NCBI RefSeq assembly: GCF_000708755.2
Contig: NZ_JGVU02000002.1
Span: forward strand, 620,001-684,000
Origin: Metabacillus indicus LMG 22858
Lineage (GTDB): Bacteria; Bacillota; Bacilli; Bacillales; Bacillaceae
Direction of reading: 5' to 3'
Length of the DNA: 64,000 nt
Shown: piece by piece, positions 9,477 to 18,255 of the stretch
Position numbering within the stretch: position 1 is the first letter of the stretch
Layout: each line of letters opens with the position of its first letter
The notes under the pieces: model-generated
Told to the model about the DNA's origin: nothing
What the model saw: the letters and a program-made list of their open reading frames with translations, nothing else
Database searches by the model: none
Position numbers and translations under genes: made by a program

Positions 9477-10017
9477 CGTTCATCCTCCGTTCAAATTCTT
9501 CTCTTGTACATACCATAAACAGCGCCTGTTTATCAGGGAGAGCAAGCTTTTTTTGAGGTGAAAAACCGCACTTTTTGAATATATGAATCATTTTTTCATT
9601 GCGGATGTCAGGCTCTGCGACAATACGCGCCGTTCTGCTGTCTGAAAACATTTGCTGCATGATGGTCACGAGCATTGGCGCTGCCAGCCCCTTTCCAAGG
9701 TAGGACGGGTCACCAAACAGCAGATGCACGCCCTGGTCAAAGGAAGCTGCCTCATAATACCGGCCGATTGGATCTTCCATTGCCCAGTATGTTTCAAAGT
9801 AGCTCATTTCGTTCCCGTTCACTGCGCCAATCCACAGTGTTTGATGTTCATCAGCAAGCAGCGACTTTAGATGTTTTGCATACAGACTGAAGGGGAAATT
9901 CTGCTTCCAGTAAGGGATCACGTGCAGCTCATGATGCCATTTGTGCAGCATGACGGCGTCTGTTTCAAAATCGGCCTTGCGGAAAGTGATATTTGTCTTT
10001 TCTGAATGCTGAATCAT
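9466..10017 (-). CDS. IucB/RhbD-like hydroxylamine acetyltransferase (GNAT)
   Basis: A 183-residue GNAT protein of the siderophore-acetyltransferase type. Family blocks are HKWHHELHVIPYW near 25-37, FETYWAMEDPIGRYY near 75, LLFGDPSYLGKGLA near 100 and VAEPDIRNEKMIHIFKKCGF near 140. It should transfer acetyl from acetyl-CoA to the N-hydroxylated diamine to give the hydroxamate. ATGA overlap with the iucA stop upstream and 11-nt overlap with the monooxygenase downstream indicate translational coupling. Confidence 0.9.
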   Translation of the reverse strand: MIQHSEKTNITFRKADFETDAVMLHKWHHELHVIPYWKQNFPFSLYAKHLKSLLADEHQTLWIGAVNGNEMSYFETYWAMEDPIGRYYEAASFDQGVHLLFGDPSYLGKGLAAPMLVTIMQQMFSDSRTARIVAEPDIRNEKMIHIFKKCGFSPQKKLALPDKQALFMVCTREEFERRMNGDL

Positions 10018-11798
10018 GATGATGCAACTGCCTCCTTTTTTAAAAGTGGATTTGCTACATTGACGTAGACAGACTGCGTTTCAAGCGGGCCGACAAGTTC
10101 ATCCAAATCGTGATAGCCAGTCATGAGATTCGCCTTGCAGGGCAGATTTTCTTTTTCAAGAAAGTTCTTGATCAGCTGCGATGGATGGTCCTCGGAAACC
10201 TCCCAACCTTCCATTTCCTCCCGAATGATCTGCAGCAGGCTTCGTTCGTCTGCGAGACCCGCCGTTCCAAATGCATTGACCAGACCAAACAAATGATTGA
10301 AAAAGAAATAATAGCTCAGTCTCTCATCTGCAACAGCATCTGAACAGAGTGTTTCACTCTTCTTACCTGCTCCGGCAAGATAGGATTCAAGGAGGGTCTT
10401 TCTAGATTCAGTGAAGTAAAAACCTTGATTATCCCTGTAATAGAATCGCTCTGGATATCCTCCCTTCAGCTGAACAATGCTGTTTTGCTGATGAGCTTCA
10501 AGCGCAATTCCCTTCTCAAGATACAGCCAGAGGACAGGCTTCATGGAGATAGCGAGGTACTTTTTCAGCCATTTTTCACTCACTTCATTTGCAGAGCGCT
10601 TTTCTGCAGCGGCAAGATTCCTGATTACACTAGAAAGTCTTGAAGAGCCTCTTTTCAGCCCGTCCTGGCATAAGGAAACAACGGCAGCTGCCTGATTTGC
10701 GTTCTCACCGTAAAAAGGATTTTCCCGAAGAATGACCTCAAAGCCGGTTTCGTTTCTGTCCGGCAATTTTAATGTTAAAAAGGCAGGATCATGCACAAAG
10801 CTGAAATTTGGAAACTTATCGGCCATTTCCTGCCCGAGGCGTGTCTCCATCAGTGCTTTCACTTCTGCCCCCCGTTCCAGTTCCTTCATTAAATTAGTCC
10901 GGACAGAATTCGTAATTTTGATGTTCAGTGAAAATTTCAGCATGAACGGGACATCCGGATGGTAAACCGTTCTTAATGAGGAGGTTGCATAGTAAGCACG
11001 TCCATGCTGCCCAAGGTTTTCTAAAATGCCCTGATCTGCAAGCTTTCTAATTTCAGCATCCTGCAGAACATAGTGAGCCTGCCATGGATGAAGCGGAAGT
11101 AATGCATACCCGTCCTCCTGTGCGTACTTGCTTTTAAACGCCTCTGAAATTTCAGGATCATCATTTACCATCTTCTTTATTTGCTGAATGGCTGAATGCG
11201 TAAGCAGGGATCTTGAGTAGGCTAAATTGGCAGGAGCCCTGAAATAGTGGAGCGGAAATGCCCCCTTCAGTTCAGGTGAATAGGTCCTGATATCCTCATC
11301 GCTCATTCCTTCCCTGCTTTTTGGCGCAGGGTGCAGGAGGTGTCCGAAAAGCAGTGCCTGCTCGGCCTCAAGAAATTGAAAATCAGTCCTGTACAACTCC
11401 TCTTCATCCGCTGATCTTTCGTAAATAAATTCCGCCATCAGCTTGCAGCTCTGTGAAATACGCTCAAGCAGATCGTTCTTTTTCCCGTCCTGCTCGCCTG
11501 TGTTCAATTCATCCAGCGTTTTCTCTGCAAAAGCTAAAAAGTCCATTTTTTCAGATTGATCATAAACAGCATGATTAAATAGATGTCTGCCAGTCTCTGA
11601 AACATAATCAACGGGAATGTAAAGCTCCTCCTGCTTCTTTTTAAGAGTCAGATGAAGCCATAATCCGGAATGGACGCTTGCAAGTTCTGATGGCGCATCC
11701 CCTGTGAATTTTCCCGTTCCGGTTTCTCTTATGTAGCAATTCAAATAGCTTTGCAGTGCAGCTTGTTCTGCAGCTTTCCTAGCTTCTTCTCTGTTCAT
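10014..11798 (-). CDS. iucA: NIS siderophore synthetase, IucA family
   Basis: A 594-residue IucA/IucC-family synthetase, third in the operon (RhbC/IucA position), expected to make the first amide between citrate and the hydroxamate amine. Visible blocks are LFGHLLHPAPKSREG near 150 (the GHPxHPxxK-type ATP site), LPLHPWQAHYVL near 235, TSSLRTVYHP near 270, FSLNIKITNSVRTN near 288, and EAHQQNSIVQLKGGYP near 430 in the C-terminal half. It is coupled to ddc upstream (ATGA overlap at 11795-11798) and to the acetyltransferase downstream (overlap at 10014-10017). Confidence 0.93.
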   Translation of the reverse strand: MNREEARKAAEQAALQSYLNCYIRETGTGKFTGDAPSELASVHSGLWLHLTLKKKQEELYIPVDYVSETGRHLFNHAVYDQSEKMDFLAFAEKTLDELNTGEQDGKKNDLLERISQSCKLMAEFIYERSADEEELYRTDFQFLEAEQALLFGHLLHPAPKSREGMSDEDIRTYSPELKGAFPLHYFRAPANLAYSRSLLTHSAIQQIKKMVNDDPEISEAFKSKYAQEDGYALLPLHPWQAHYVLQDAEIRKLADQGILENLGQHGRAYYATSSLRTVYHPDVPFMLKFSLNIKITNSVRTNLMKELERGAEVKALMETRLGQEMADKFPNFSFVHDPAFLTLKLPDRNETGFEVILRENPFYGENANQAAAVVSLCQDGLKRGSSRLSSVIRNLAAAEKRSANEVSEKWLKKYLAISMKPVLWLYLEKGIALEAHQQNSIVQLKGGYPERFYYRDNQGFYFTESRKTLLESYLAGAGKKSETLCSDAVADERLSYYFFFNHLFGLVNAFGTAGLADERSLLQIIREEMEGWEVSEDHPSQLIKNFLEKENLPCKANLMTGYHDLDELVGPLETQSVYVNVANPLLKKEAVASS

Positions 11799-13291
11799 CC
11801 GTTAATCCTCCCTGATTCAATTCTTCCAATTTCTTTTATTCGCTGCAGTATATGTGAGAGATCATCTGTTTTTACTAGAGGGTTTAACAGCGTAAATTTG
11901 AGACAGACGCGGTTATTCACTTTTGTCCGGGCAATAACCGCTTCGCCGTCATTAAGCAGCCTGTCCCTGATTCGGCTGTTAAGAAAATCCTCTGTTTCAC
12001 TTGAAAACCTGCCCTCACCCGTATATCTGAAAACAATTGTGCTCAGCTCAGGTTTATGCATTGGAGTAAACGCTCCATCACTCTTAAGCATCGTGTATGC
12101 CTCTTCTGCAAGGTAAAGTGTGCGGCAAATGATATCTGACCACTCTTTTTTACCGATAAGCTGAAACGATAAAAATGGTTTTAGGGCGTCAAACCTTCTT
12201 GTCGTCTGAAGAGATTTCCCGACCAGATTCGGCACTTCGTCTTCCTCTGGATTTAAGTAATCTGCATGGCGTTTCATATACGCAAATGAGCTTCGTTCTT
12301 TGACGAGAAACGCGCCGCAGCTGATTGGCTGATAGAACATCTTATGAAAATCGACCGTTATGGAGTCTGCCTCCTCAATACCGTTTAATTTATGTTTATG
12401 AAGCTCTGTCATGATGAGGCCTCCCCCATATGCTGCATCTACATGAAACCATAGGCCGTATTGTTTCGCGGCACGGCTCATTTCCATTAGAGGATCGATT
12501 GCTCCAAAATCCGTTGTTCCCGCTGTTGCGAATAAGGCAAATGGAAACTCCCCTGCGGTCCTCAGTTCCTTGAGCTTTTTGATTAAATCCTTCATGCACA
12601 TTCTGTGGGCATGATCCGTTCTAACCGGAACGACCGCATCCTCTCCGAGTCCCAATACGGCAGCTGACTGCTGCACAGAGAAATGAGCCGCATCCGAACA
12701 GAGAATTTTCAGCCGGTTCTGTTCCGGAGGGAGACCATGCTTTTTGACATCCCAATTCCACAGCTTCATGCAGGCATGCTCTCTTGCAAGCATCAGTCCC
12801 ATCAGATTGGATTGTGTTCCCCCGCTTGTCATGACCCCGTCACCTTCTGGGAGTCCAAAAAGGCGGCACAGCCCATCCATCATCATTTGCTCCACCATCG
12901 TTGCCGCCCCGCTTTGATCCCAGGAATCCATCGAAACATTTAACCCTGAGATCAGCGCTTCTGCTGCAAGGCCCGGCAGCATGGGCGGACAGTGAAGGTG
13001 GGCGGCACATGACGGATGATGAACCGAAATGCTGTGCCTCCCGACAGCTGCGTTCAGCTTCTGAAACAGCAGTTCAGTGTTCATTGCCTCGTCAGGATGC
13101 ACATTGGGGAAGTGAGATTGGATTGTTTCTTTTATATGCTGCGGCTCTGCCCCGCTAAAAGGTGTTTGTTCGAGAACAACAGATTTCAGTGTTTCCATTG
13201 CGTGATTCATGACTGACTGATATTCTTCAAGACTCTCCTTTGAGCTGGTCAGGAAATATCGGTCAAATGCCGTTTGTAAGCTCGTTGTCAT
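11795..13291 (-). CDS. ddc: L-2,4-diaminobutyrate decarboxylase
   Basis: A 498-residue PLP enzyme of the group II decarboxylases. The PLP lysine is Lys317 in VDFHKMFYQP, the ring-stacking/aspartate block is HVDAAYGGG with Asp285, and the substrate loop block TSGGTQSNLMGL lies near 155. Next to the aminotransferase that makes 2,4-diaminobutyrate, its product should be 1,3-diaminopropane, the amine of schizokinen and rhizobactin 1021. The gap to the upstream dat gene is 11 nt, with AAGGAG 8 nt ahead of the ATG. Glutamate or tyrosine decarboxylase is less likely given the neighbours. Confidence 0.93.
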   Translation of the reverse strand: MTTSLQTAFDRYFLTSSKESLEEYQSVMNHAMETLKSVVLEQTPFSGAEPQHIKETIQSHFPNVHPDEAMNTELLFQKLNAAVGRHSISVHHPSCAAHLHCPPMLPGLAAEALISGLNVSMDSWDQSGAATMVEQMMMDGLCRLFGLPEGDGVMTSGGTQSNLMGLMLAREHACMKLWNWDVKKHGLPPEQNRLKILCSDAAHFSVQQSAAVLGLGEDAVVPVRTDHAHRMCMKDLIKKLKELRTAGEFPFALFATAGTTDFGAIDPLMEMSRAAKQYGLWFHVDAAYGGGLIMTELHKHKLNGIEEADSITVDFHKMFYQPISCGAFLVKERSSFAYMKRHADYLNPEEDEVPNLVGKSLQTTRRFDALKPFLSFQLIGKKEWSDIICRTLYLAEEAYTMLKSDGAFTPMHKPELSTIVFRYTGEGRFSSETEDFLNSRIRDRLLNDGEAVIARTKVNNRVCLKFTLLNPLVKTDDLSHILQRIKEIGRIESGRING

Positions 13292-13302
13292 TGGTGTACT
13301 CC

Positions 13303-14655
13303 TTATACGAAACTTGGAATAAGTTCTTTTTCTGCTGCCACAGCTGCTTCATAGAAAAGCCCGCAAACCGTTTCAAGCTGTTCTTTTGTAATAATGAGCG
13401 GAGGAAGAAATCGGACAGTGCTGCCATGCCGTCCGCCAAGCTCGAGGATCAGGCCGCGTTTGAAACATTCCTGCTGAATTCTTTTAGCAAGTTCAGGATG
13501 AGCAGGGTAGCTTCCCAAAGCGTCAGCATCAGCCGTTTTATCCACGATTTCTGCACCAACCATGAGTCCAAGACCGCGCACGTCGCCAATACTTGATAGC
13601 TCCTGTTTCATTTGCTTTAACCGGAGCATCAGATAGTCTCCGAGGAGGGCTGCCTGTTCATCAAGTTTTTCCTGTTTAATAAACTTCATCGTTGCGGTTC
13701 CTGCTGCAATCGCCAGCTGATTTCCGCGGAATGTGCCCGAATGAGCGCCAGGGCCCCATTGATCCAGATCTTTATGATAGACGACAACTGCCAAAGGAAG
13801 CGTTCCGCCAATCGCTTTTGACAGGACCACCGCATCTGGTGTAATGCCCGAATGCTCAAAAGCAAACATTTTCCCGGTTCTTCCAAAGCCTGTCTGAACT
13901 TCATCCACAATAAGCGGAATATACTGTTCAGCAGTAATCCTCCGCACTTCTCTTACCCATTCATCAGGAGCAGGTATGGCCCCGCCTTCCCCCTGGACAA
14001 TCTCCATGACCATGCCGGCCGGCTTAACGATTCCAGATTCAGGATCATTCAGTGTCCGGTCAATAAAGGTTGAACCGACTGCAGCTCCTTCATCTCCGCC
14101 AATGCCAAACGGGCAGCGGTAAGAATATGGATACGGCAGGAAGTGCACATCAGACATTAAATTTTGAATGCTGGACTTGGGTCCAAGATTCCCCATCAGG
14201 CTGAGAGATCCATTTGTCATGCCGTGGTATCCGCCCTGAAAAGAAAGCATGCCTCCTCTGCCTGTTGCCGTTTTAACCAGCTTCATCGCAGCTTCAACAG
14301 CATCTGATCCTGAAGGTCCGCAAAACTGAATCTTTGCATTTTCTGCAAATGAAGGCGGCAATGCATTGTAAAGCTCTTCAACAAATTCCTCTTTCATGGG
14401 AGTTGTCAGATCCAGCGTATGCAATGGACGCTTCCCTTTTATCACATTCTCGAGTGCTTGGATCACAACCGGATGATTATGGCCAAGGGCAAGCGTTCCA
14501 GCCCCTGCCAGGCAGTCTATGTAGGTTTTATTTTCAACATCTTTGACAAAAATGCCCTCTGCCTCACTGATGGCGATCGGTAATCTGCGAGGATAGGATC
14601 TTGCATTTGATTCTCTTTTGTTTTGACTGTTTAAATAGAATTCATTTGTCAGCAT
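13303..14655 (-). CDS. dat: Diaminobutyrate--2-oxoglutarate aminotransferase
   Basis: A 450-residue class III PLP aminotransferase, first gene of the siderophore operon. Asp251 is in VDEVQTGFGRTG, PLP Lys280 in VVLSKAIGG, and the phosphate-binding block is GPSGSDAVEAA near 113-123. It converts aspartate semialdehyde plus glutamate to 2,4-diaminobutyrate. ATG 14655 is preferred (AAGGGTGA about 5 nt upstream) over an in-frame GTG at 14664. The promoter region carries two Fur-box-like sites. The order dat-ddc-iucA-iucB-iucD-iucC equals rhbABCDEF of the rhizobactin 1021 locus. Confidence 0.94.
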   Translation of the reverse strand: MLTNEFYLNSQNKRESNARSYPRRLPIAISEAEGIFVKDVENKTYIDCLAGAGTLALGHNHPVVIQALENVIKGKRPLHTLDLTTPMKEEFVEELYNALPPSFAENAKIQFCGPSGSDAVEAAMKLVKTATGRGGMLSFQGGYHGMTNGSLSLMGNLGPKSSIQNLMSDVHFLPYPYSYRCPFGIGGDEGAAVGSTFIDRTLNDPESGIVKPAGMVMEIVQGEGGAIPAPDEWVREVRRITAEQYIPLIVDEVQTGFGRTGKMFAFEHSGITPDAVVLSKAIGGTLPLAVVVYHKDLDQWGPGAHSGTFRGNQLAIAAGTATMKFIKQEKLDEQAALLGDYLMLRLKQMKQELSSIGDVRGLGLMVGAEIVDKTADADALGSYPAHPELAKRIQQECFKRGLILELGGRHGSTVRFLPPLIITKEQLETVCGLFYEAAVAAEKELIPSFV

Positions 14656-14675
14656 GATAATCACCCTTTTTCATT

Positions 14676-14690
14676 TGATAATAATTCTCA
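14676..14690. promoter_or_regulatory. Second Fur-box-like site in the siderophore leader
   Basis: TGATAATAATTCTCA matches the 15-bp Fur core TGATAATNATTATCA at all but one fixed position. It lies downstream of the predicted transcription start, between the promoter and dat, and could add repression. A weak hairpin (CGGC/GCCG) followed by TTTTTCTTTTT on the minus strand lies just upstream of it at about 14697-14726. Confidence 0.7.
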
Positions 14691-14748
14691 TTCTCATTTA
14701 AAAAGAAAAACGGCACTTTCGCCGCTTCAAATATCTGAATACACTTGA

Positions 14749-14778
14749 ATATTAATTGAAAATGATTATCAATGTCAA
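14749..14778 (-). promoter_or_regulatory. Siderophore promoter with Fur box in its spacer
   Basis: On the minus strand TTGACA (14773-14778) and TAATAT (14749-14754) are separated by 18 bp. The spacer contains TGAAAATGATTATCA (14757-14771), which differs from the Fur core at one position. Iron-loaded Fur would therefore block RNA polymerase directly, as for other Bacillus siderophore operons. Confidence 0.85.
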
Positions 14779-15031
14779 TGGAGTTTGGATGATTCAGTTC
14801 ATCCTGCCCAGATTTCAGGATTTGCTGTCTCCCTGAAATGGAGCCTTTTTCCTGCTTATTATCTGGCTTATACCTTCTATTAGGGTCATATAGCCCCCTT
14901 GGCTGAAAGATTTGCACAGAATTCAAGAACGGTTTATATAGTTAACATAATAATATTATTATCCTTTTCTTTTATCATGTGAAATTCCTCCCGCTCCTTA
15001 TGAATCATCTTAATATTCCGGTAATCATGTA
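14779..15031. other. Intergenic region between siderophore promoter and alkaline phosphatase promoter
   Basis: No gene supported. It holds a short A+T palindrome, ATAATAATATTATTAT, at 14947-14962. A 94-codon minus-strand frame at 14642-14926 crosses the promoter and both Fur sites and has no ribosome site, so it was not called. Confidence 0.5.
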
Positions 15032-15070
15032 TTAAATTTTAATTTACATACCTATCATACTCGGTTAACG
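15032..15070 (+). promoter_or_regulatory. PhoP-box-like direct repeats upstream of alkaline phosphatase
   Basis: Hexamers related to TT(A/C/T)A(C/T)A recur at exact 11-bp spacing: TTAAAT (15032), TTTACA (15043), ATCATA (15054) and TTAACG (15065). Tandem PhoP sites with 11-bp periodicity are the known Pho-regulon operator of Bacillus, activated on phosphate starvation. The identity of the following gene supports the call. Confidence 0.68.
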
Positions 15071-15114
15071 TTTAGCCGATATTCTTTACTTATACCAATT
15101 ATTCGGGAGGCTAA

Positions 15115-16764
15115 ATGATGACTTTAAACAAAAAAATCCTCGGCATTACCCTTGCCGGCACACTGGTAGCTGGATCCCTTGGATTCACGGCAGCCAACGA
15201 AAAAGCAGAAGCGAAGAAAGCAAAACCACAAGCTCAGAATGTAATTGTCCTTGTCATGGATGGCGTGAGTTCATCGACTACTACTCTTGCAAGATGGTAT
15301 AAAGGCGGTCCACTTGCAATGGATGAAATCCTGACTGGCGGCGTTCGTACATACTCAGCTGAATCTGCCATTACTGACTCAGCTCCTGCAGGCACTGCAA
15401 TGGCGACAGGAAACAAAACGAATGATAAGTTTGTCGGCGTACTGCCTGAAACCATTTCATCACCTGGCCTTGACAGTTCACTTGCTGATCAGCCGCACAA
15501 GCCTGTTGCGAATGTTCTTGAAGGTGCCAAATTAAGCGGCAAAGCAACCGGCATCATCTCTACCTCTGAAATTCAGCACGCTACACCTGCTGCTTTTTCA
15601 TCTCATGCTTCACACCGTGGTGAGTATGACAACATCGCAGAACAGCAAATCTATCAGGATATTGATGTTGTTTTAGGAGGAGGAAAAGATTCTCTGACAA
15701 CAGGCATGGCTAAAAACAGCCGGAAAGATGGTGAAAATCTGGTTGAGGTTGCTGAAGACAGAGGCTATGACATCGTTGAATCCCGGGAGGAGCTTTTAAA
15801 TTCGAGATCAAGCAAGCTTTGGGGGGCGTTCGCACCGGCTGCTCTTGCCTATGACATGGACCGTGAAACGACAAACCCGAATGAGCCGACACTTGCAGAA
15901 ATGACGAAAAAGGGAATTTCAGCCCTTTCTAAAGATAAAGACGGATTCTTCCTGATGGTAGAAGGAAGCAAACCGGACTGGGCTGCCCATGCCAATGATC
16001 CAATCGGCATGATCAGCGATACACTTGCTTTTGATGCAGCAGTTAAAGAAGCTCTTGATTTTGCAAAGAAAGATAAAAACACAATGGTTATCGCACTTTC
16101 TGATCACGGAAACAGCGGTATTTCAATCGGCAACCAGAATACAAGTGCAGACTACCCTTCCATCCCAGTCTCTGAGTACATTGATCCTCTGAAAGAAGCA
16201 GAACTGACTCTTGAAGGAGCAATGAAGCAGCTAAAGCCGGATCAATCAAACAAATTGGAAGTGGCAGCACTTTACGGTATTAAGAACCCGACTGCGGAAG
16301 AAACACAAGCGATTAACGACAGCAAGAATCTTGCGAAAACGCTGGTTGAGCTCCTTGCTGAGCGTGCCAACATCGGCTTTACGTCTGGGGGACATACAGG
16401 AGAAGACTTATTCATGTACTCGTATGGACCAGGTAAACCGGTTGGCTTTGTTGAGAACACTGACATTGCCCATATTACAGCTTCAGCCATGGGCTTTGAT
16501 TTAAAAGAGCTCGACAAAAAACTGTTTGTTGACGCAAAAACGGCATTTGAAGCTATGAGTGCAAAAGTATCTGTAAACGCTGAAGATAAAAACAACCCAA
16601 TTCTAGTTGTGAAAAAAGGGAAGACTACAGCTGAATTTCCAGTGAATAAAGATCTTGCCATTGTAAACGGCAAAGAAATCGAACTGGACAGTGTAACGGT
16701 TCAAACGAAAGACAGATTCTATCTTTCCAAGGACGCTGTCCAACTCGTTAAAAAGTCCAAATAA
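15115..16764 (+). CDS. Secreted alkaline phosphatase
   Basis: A 549-residue exported phosphomonoesterase. Residues 1-27 look like a Sec signal peptide (basic start, hydrophobic core ILGITLAGTLVAGSLGF). The catalytic core shows VLVMDG with metal ligand Asp49, nucleophile Ser89 in TDSAPAGTAMATG, the HATPAAFSSHASHRG metal-site block, SKPDWAAHAND, LSDHGN and SGGHTGED. The last 70 residues form an extra beta-rich module beyond the usual enzyme length of about 450-480, ending DRFYLSKDAVQLVKKSK; it resembles a copper-amine-oxidase-N-like module, but this is a guess. GGGAGG lies 4 nt from ATG 15115 and 7 nt from ATG 15118; either may start. PhoP-like repeats precede it. Confidence 0.93.
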   Translation: MMTLNKKILGITLAGTLVAGSLGFTAANEKAEAKKAKPQAQNVIVLVMDGVSSSTTTLARWYKGGPLAMDEILTGGVRTYSAESAITDSAPAGTAMATGNKTNDKFVGVLPETISSPGLDSSLADQPHKPVANVLEGAKLSGKATGIISTSEIQHATPAAFSSHASHRGEYDNIAEQQIYQDIDVVLGGGKDSLTTGMAKNSRKDGENLVEVAEDRGYDIVESREELLNSRSSKLWGAFAPAALAYDMDRETTNPNEPTLAEMTKKGISALSKDKDGFFLMVEGSKPDWAAHANDPIGMISDTLAFDAAVKEALDFAKKDKNTMVIALSDHGNSGISIGNQNTSADYPSIPVSEYIDPLKEAELTLEGAMKQLKPDQSNKLEVAALYGIKNPTAEETQAINDSKNLAKTLVELLAERANIGFTSGGHTGEDLFMYSYGPGKPVGFVENTDIAHITASAMGFDLKELDKKLFVDAKTAFEAMSAKVSVNAEDKNNPILVVKKGKTTAEFPVNKDLAIVNGKEIELDSVTVQTKDRFYLSKDAVQLVKKSK

Positions 16765-16766
16765 GC

Positions 16767-16805
16767 AAACAGCGGGCACATCAAATTGAATGTGCCCGCT
16801 GTTTT
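16767..16805 (+). terminator. Bidirectional terminator after alkaline phosphatase
   Basis: AAACAGCGGGCACAT pairs with ATGTGCCCGCTGTTT, with T6 on the plus side. It sits between the convergent alkaline phosphatase and thiE genes. Confidence 0.92.
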
Positions 16806-17447
16806 TTATTGAACAGATTTCAGTAATTCCTCCGCGGCTCTGTATGGGTCCCCAGACAGGCTGATGGCTGAAATCACGGAAACTCCATCCCCTCCTGCTT
16901 CTATAACAGCACGGGCGTTGAATGAGGTTATTCCGCCGATGCCGACAACCGGGATGGTTACCCCAGCCGTTCTTATTTCTTCAATCAAAAGTGTCCCTTT
17001 TACAGGTTCAGCATCTTCCTTCGTTGCAGTTGGAAATATGGGCCCTGCCCCAATGTAATCCGCACCATCTTTCATTGCCTTTTTCACCTCTGCCATCGTA
17101 TGGGCAGAAACACCCAGTATCTTGTTTCCGATTCTTTCTCGCACCTCGCCCGCATCAGTGTCATCCTGTCCAATATGAACACCGTCTGCATCAAGTTCGA
17201 CTGCAAGGTCAATATCGTCATTGACAATAAAGGGAACGGCATGCATTGCGCATATTTTTTGAAGGCTGCGCGCGAGCTCTCGTTTATCCATACCTGTAAG
17301 TGCATTCTTTCCTTTTTCACGGTATTGAAACATCGTGATGCCGCCTTTAACAGCATGGAGAAGCACCTCTTCAGGTTTGTTCAGGCAATTGGTGCTCCCC
17401 ATAATAAAATACAGATTCAGTTTCTGCCTAAGTATGCTGCTTTCCAT
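16806..17447 (-). CDS. thiE: Thiamine-phosphate synthase ThiE
   Basis: Couples hydroxymethylpyrimidine diphosphate with hydroxyethylthiazole phosphate to thiamine phosphate. The 213-residue TIM barrel shows GGITMFQYREKG (residues 34-45), IVNDDIDLAVELDADGVHIGQDD, GVSAHTMAEVKKA, DYIGAGPIFPTATK and VVGIGGI, all ThiE signatures. The start at 17447 gives the normal family length; a longer frame to 17507 lies mainly inside thiD. It overlaps thiD by 20 nt, so it is the last gene of the thiM-thiD-thiE operon. Confidence 0.95.
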   Translation of the reverse strand: MESSILRQKLNLYFIMGSTNCLNKPEEVLLHAVKGGITMFQYREKGKNALTGMDKRELARSLQKICAMHAVPFIVNDDIDLAVELDADGVHIGQDDTDAGEVRERIGNKILGVSAHTMAEVKKAMKDGADYIGAGPIFPTATKEDAEPVKGTLLIEEIRTAGVTIPVVGIGGITSFNARAVIEAGGDGVSVISAISLSGDPYRAAEELLKSVQ

Positions 17448-18255
17448 ATCGTCCCGTCCTTCTTTCCTGATACGCCCAATGATTCGTTGGACCGTGACCG
17501 TTTCCAAGCTTAAGATCTTCTTTTATCGCGGCATGAATAAAATCGGCTGCAAGCTGAACGGCATGTTGAACACTGCTTCCCTTAGCAAGCTCAGCAGTAA
17601 TCGCAGCGGCAAACGTACAACCTGTTCCATGTGTATTTTCAGTTGCAATACGATCATTTTCAAAAAAGAAGAATTCACTGCCGTCATAGAGCATGTCGAT
17701 CAACTGCTCTGTCTCATCTGCATGCCCGCCTTTGATCACCACATATCCTGCTCCAAATGCATGCAGCTTTTCTGCCGCACGTTTCCGGTCTTCAATTGTT
17801 TCGATTTTTATTCCTGAGAGAGCCTCTGCCTCAGGGATGTTAGGGGTAATAACAAGTGCGAGAGGCAAAAGATGAGTGATCAATGAGTCAATCGCTTCCT
17901 GCTGCAGGAGTGATGCCCCTCCTTTTGCGATCATAACAGGATCGACCACAACCTTTTCCCAGCCGAATCGTTTAATTTGGACGGAAACAGCTTCAATGAT
18001 TTCACTGCTGAAAAGCATGCCTGTTTTCAGTGCATCTGTTCCAAGATCTGTCCCTATCGCTTCTATTTGTTTCATAACCGCCTCTGCCGAAAGCGGGTAC
18101 ACGCCGTGCACGCCAAGCGTATTTTGAGCTGTCACTGCTGTTATAGCTGACATGCCAAATGCACGGAGCTCCTGAAATGTTTTTAAATCAGCCTGTATTC
18201 CTGCGCCTCCCCCGCTGTCAGAACCTGCTATTGTTAATGCTCTTGCAACACTCAT
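17428..18255 (-). CDS. thiD: Hydroxymethylpyrimidine/phosphomethylpyrimidine kinase ThiD
   Basis: A 275-residue ribokinase-fold enzyme that phosphorylates HMP to HMP-PP. The N-terminus [22 protein letters not shown] is the ThiD signature; [16 protein letters not shown] and the anion-hole block [13 protein letters not shown] follow. Its ATG overlaps the thiM stop by 4 nt. A close relative is the pyridoxal kinase PdxK, but the thiamine operon settles the role. Confidence 0.95.
   Translation of the reverse strand: MSVARALTIAGSDSGGGAGIQADLKTFQELRAFGMSAITAVTAQNTLGVHGVYPLSAEAVMKQIEAIGTDLGTDALKTGMLFSSEIIEAVSVQIKRFGWEKVVVDPVMIAKGGASLLQQEAIDSLITHLLPLALVITPNIPEAEALSGIKIETIEDRKRAAEKLHAFGAGYVVIKGGHADETEQLIDMLYDGSEFFFFENDRIATENTHGTGCTFAAAITAELAKGSSVQHAVQLAADFIHAAIKEDLKLGNGHGPTNHWAYQERRTGRYGKQHT

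Noticed and set aside
14642-14926. 94-codon minus-strand frame upstream of dat
   Set aside because: It spans the siderophore promoter and both Fur boxes, has no ribosome site, and would be mostly upstream of the transcription start.
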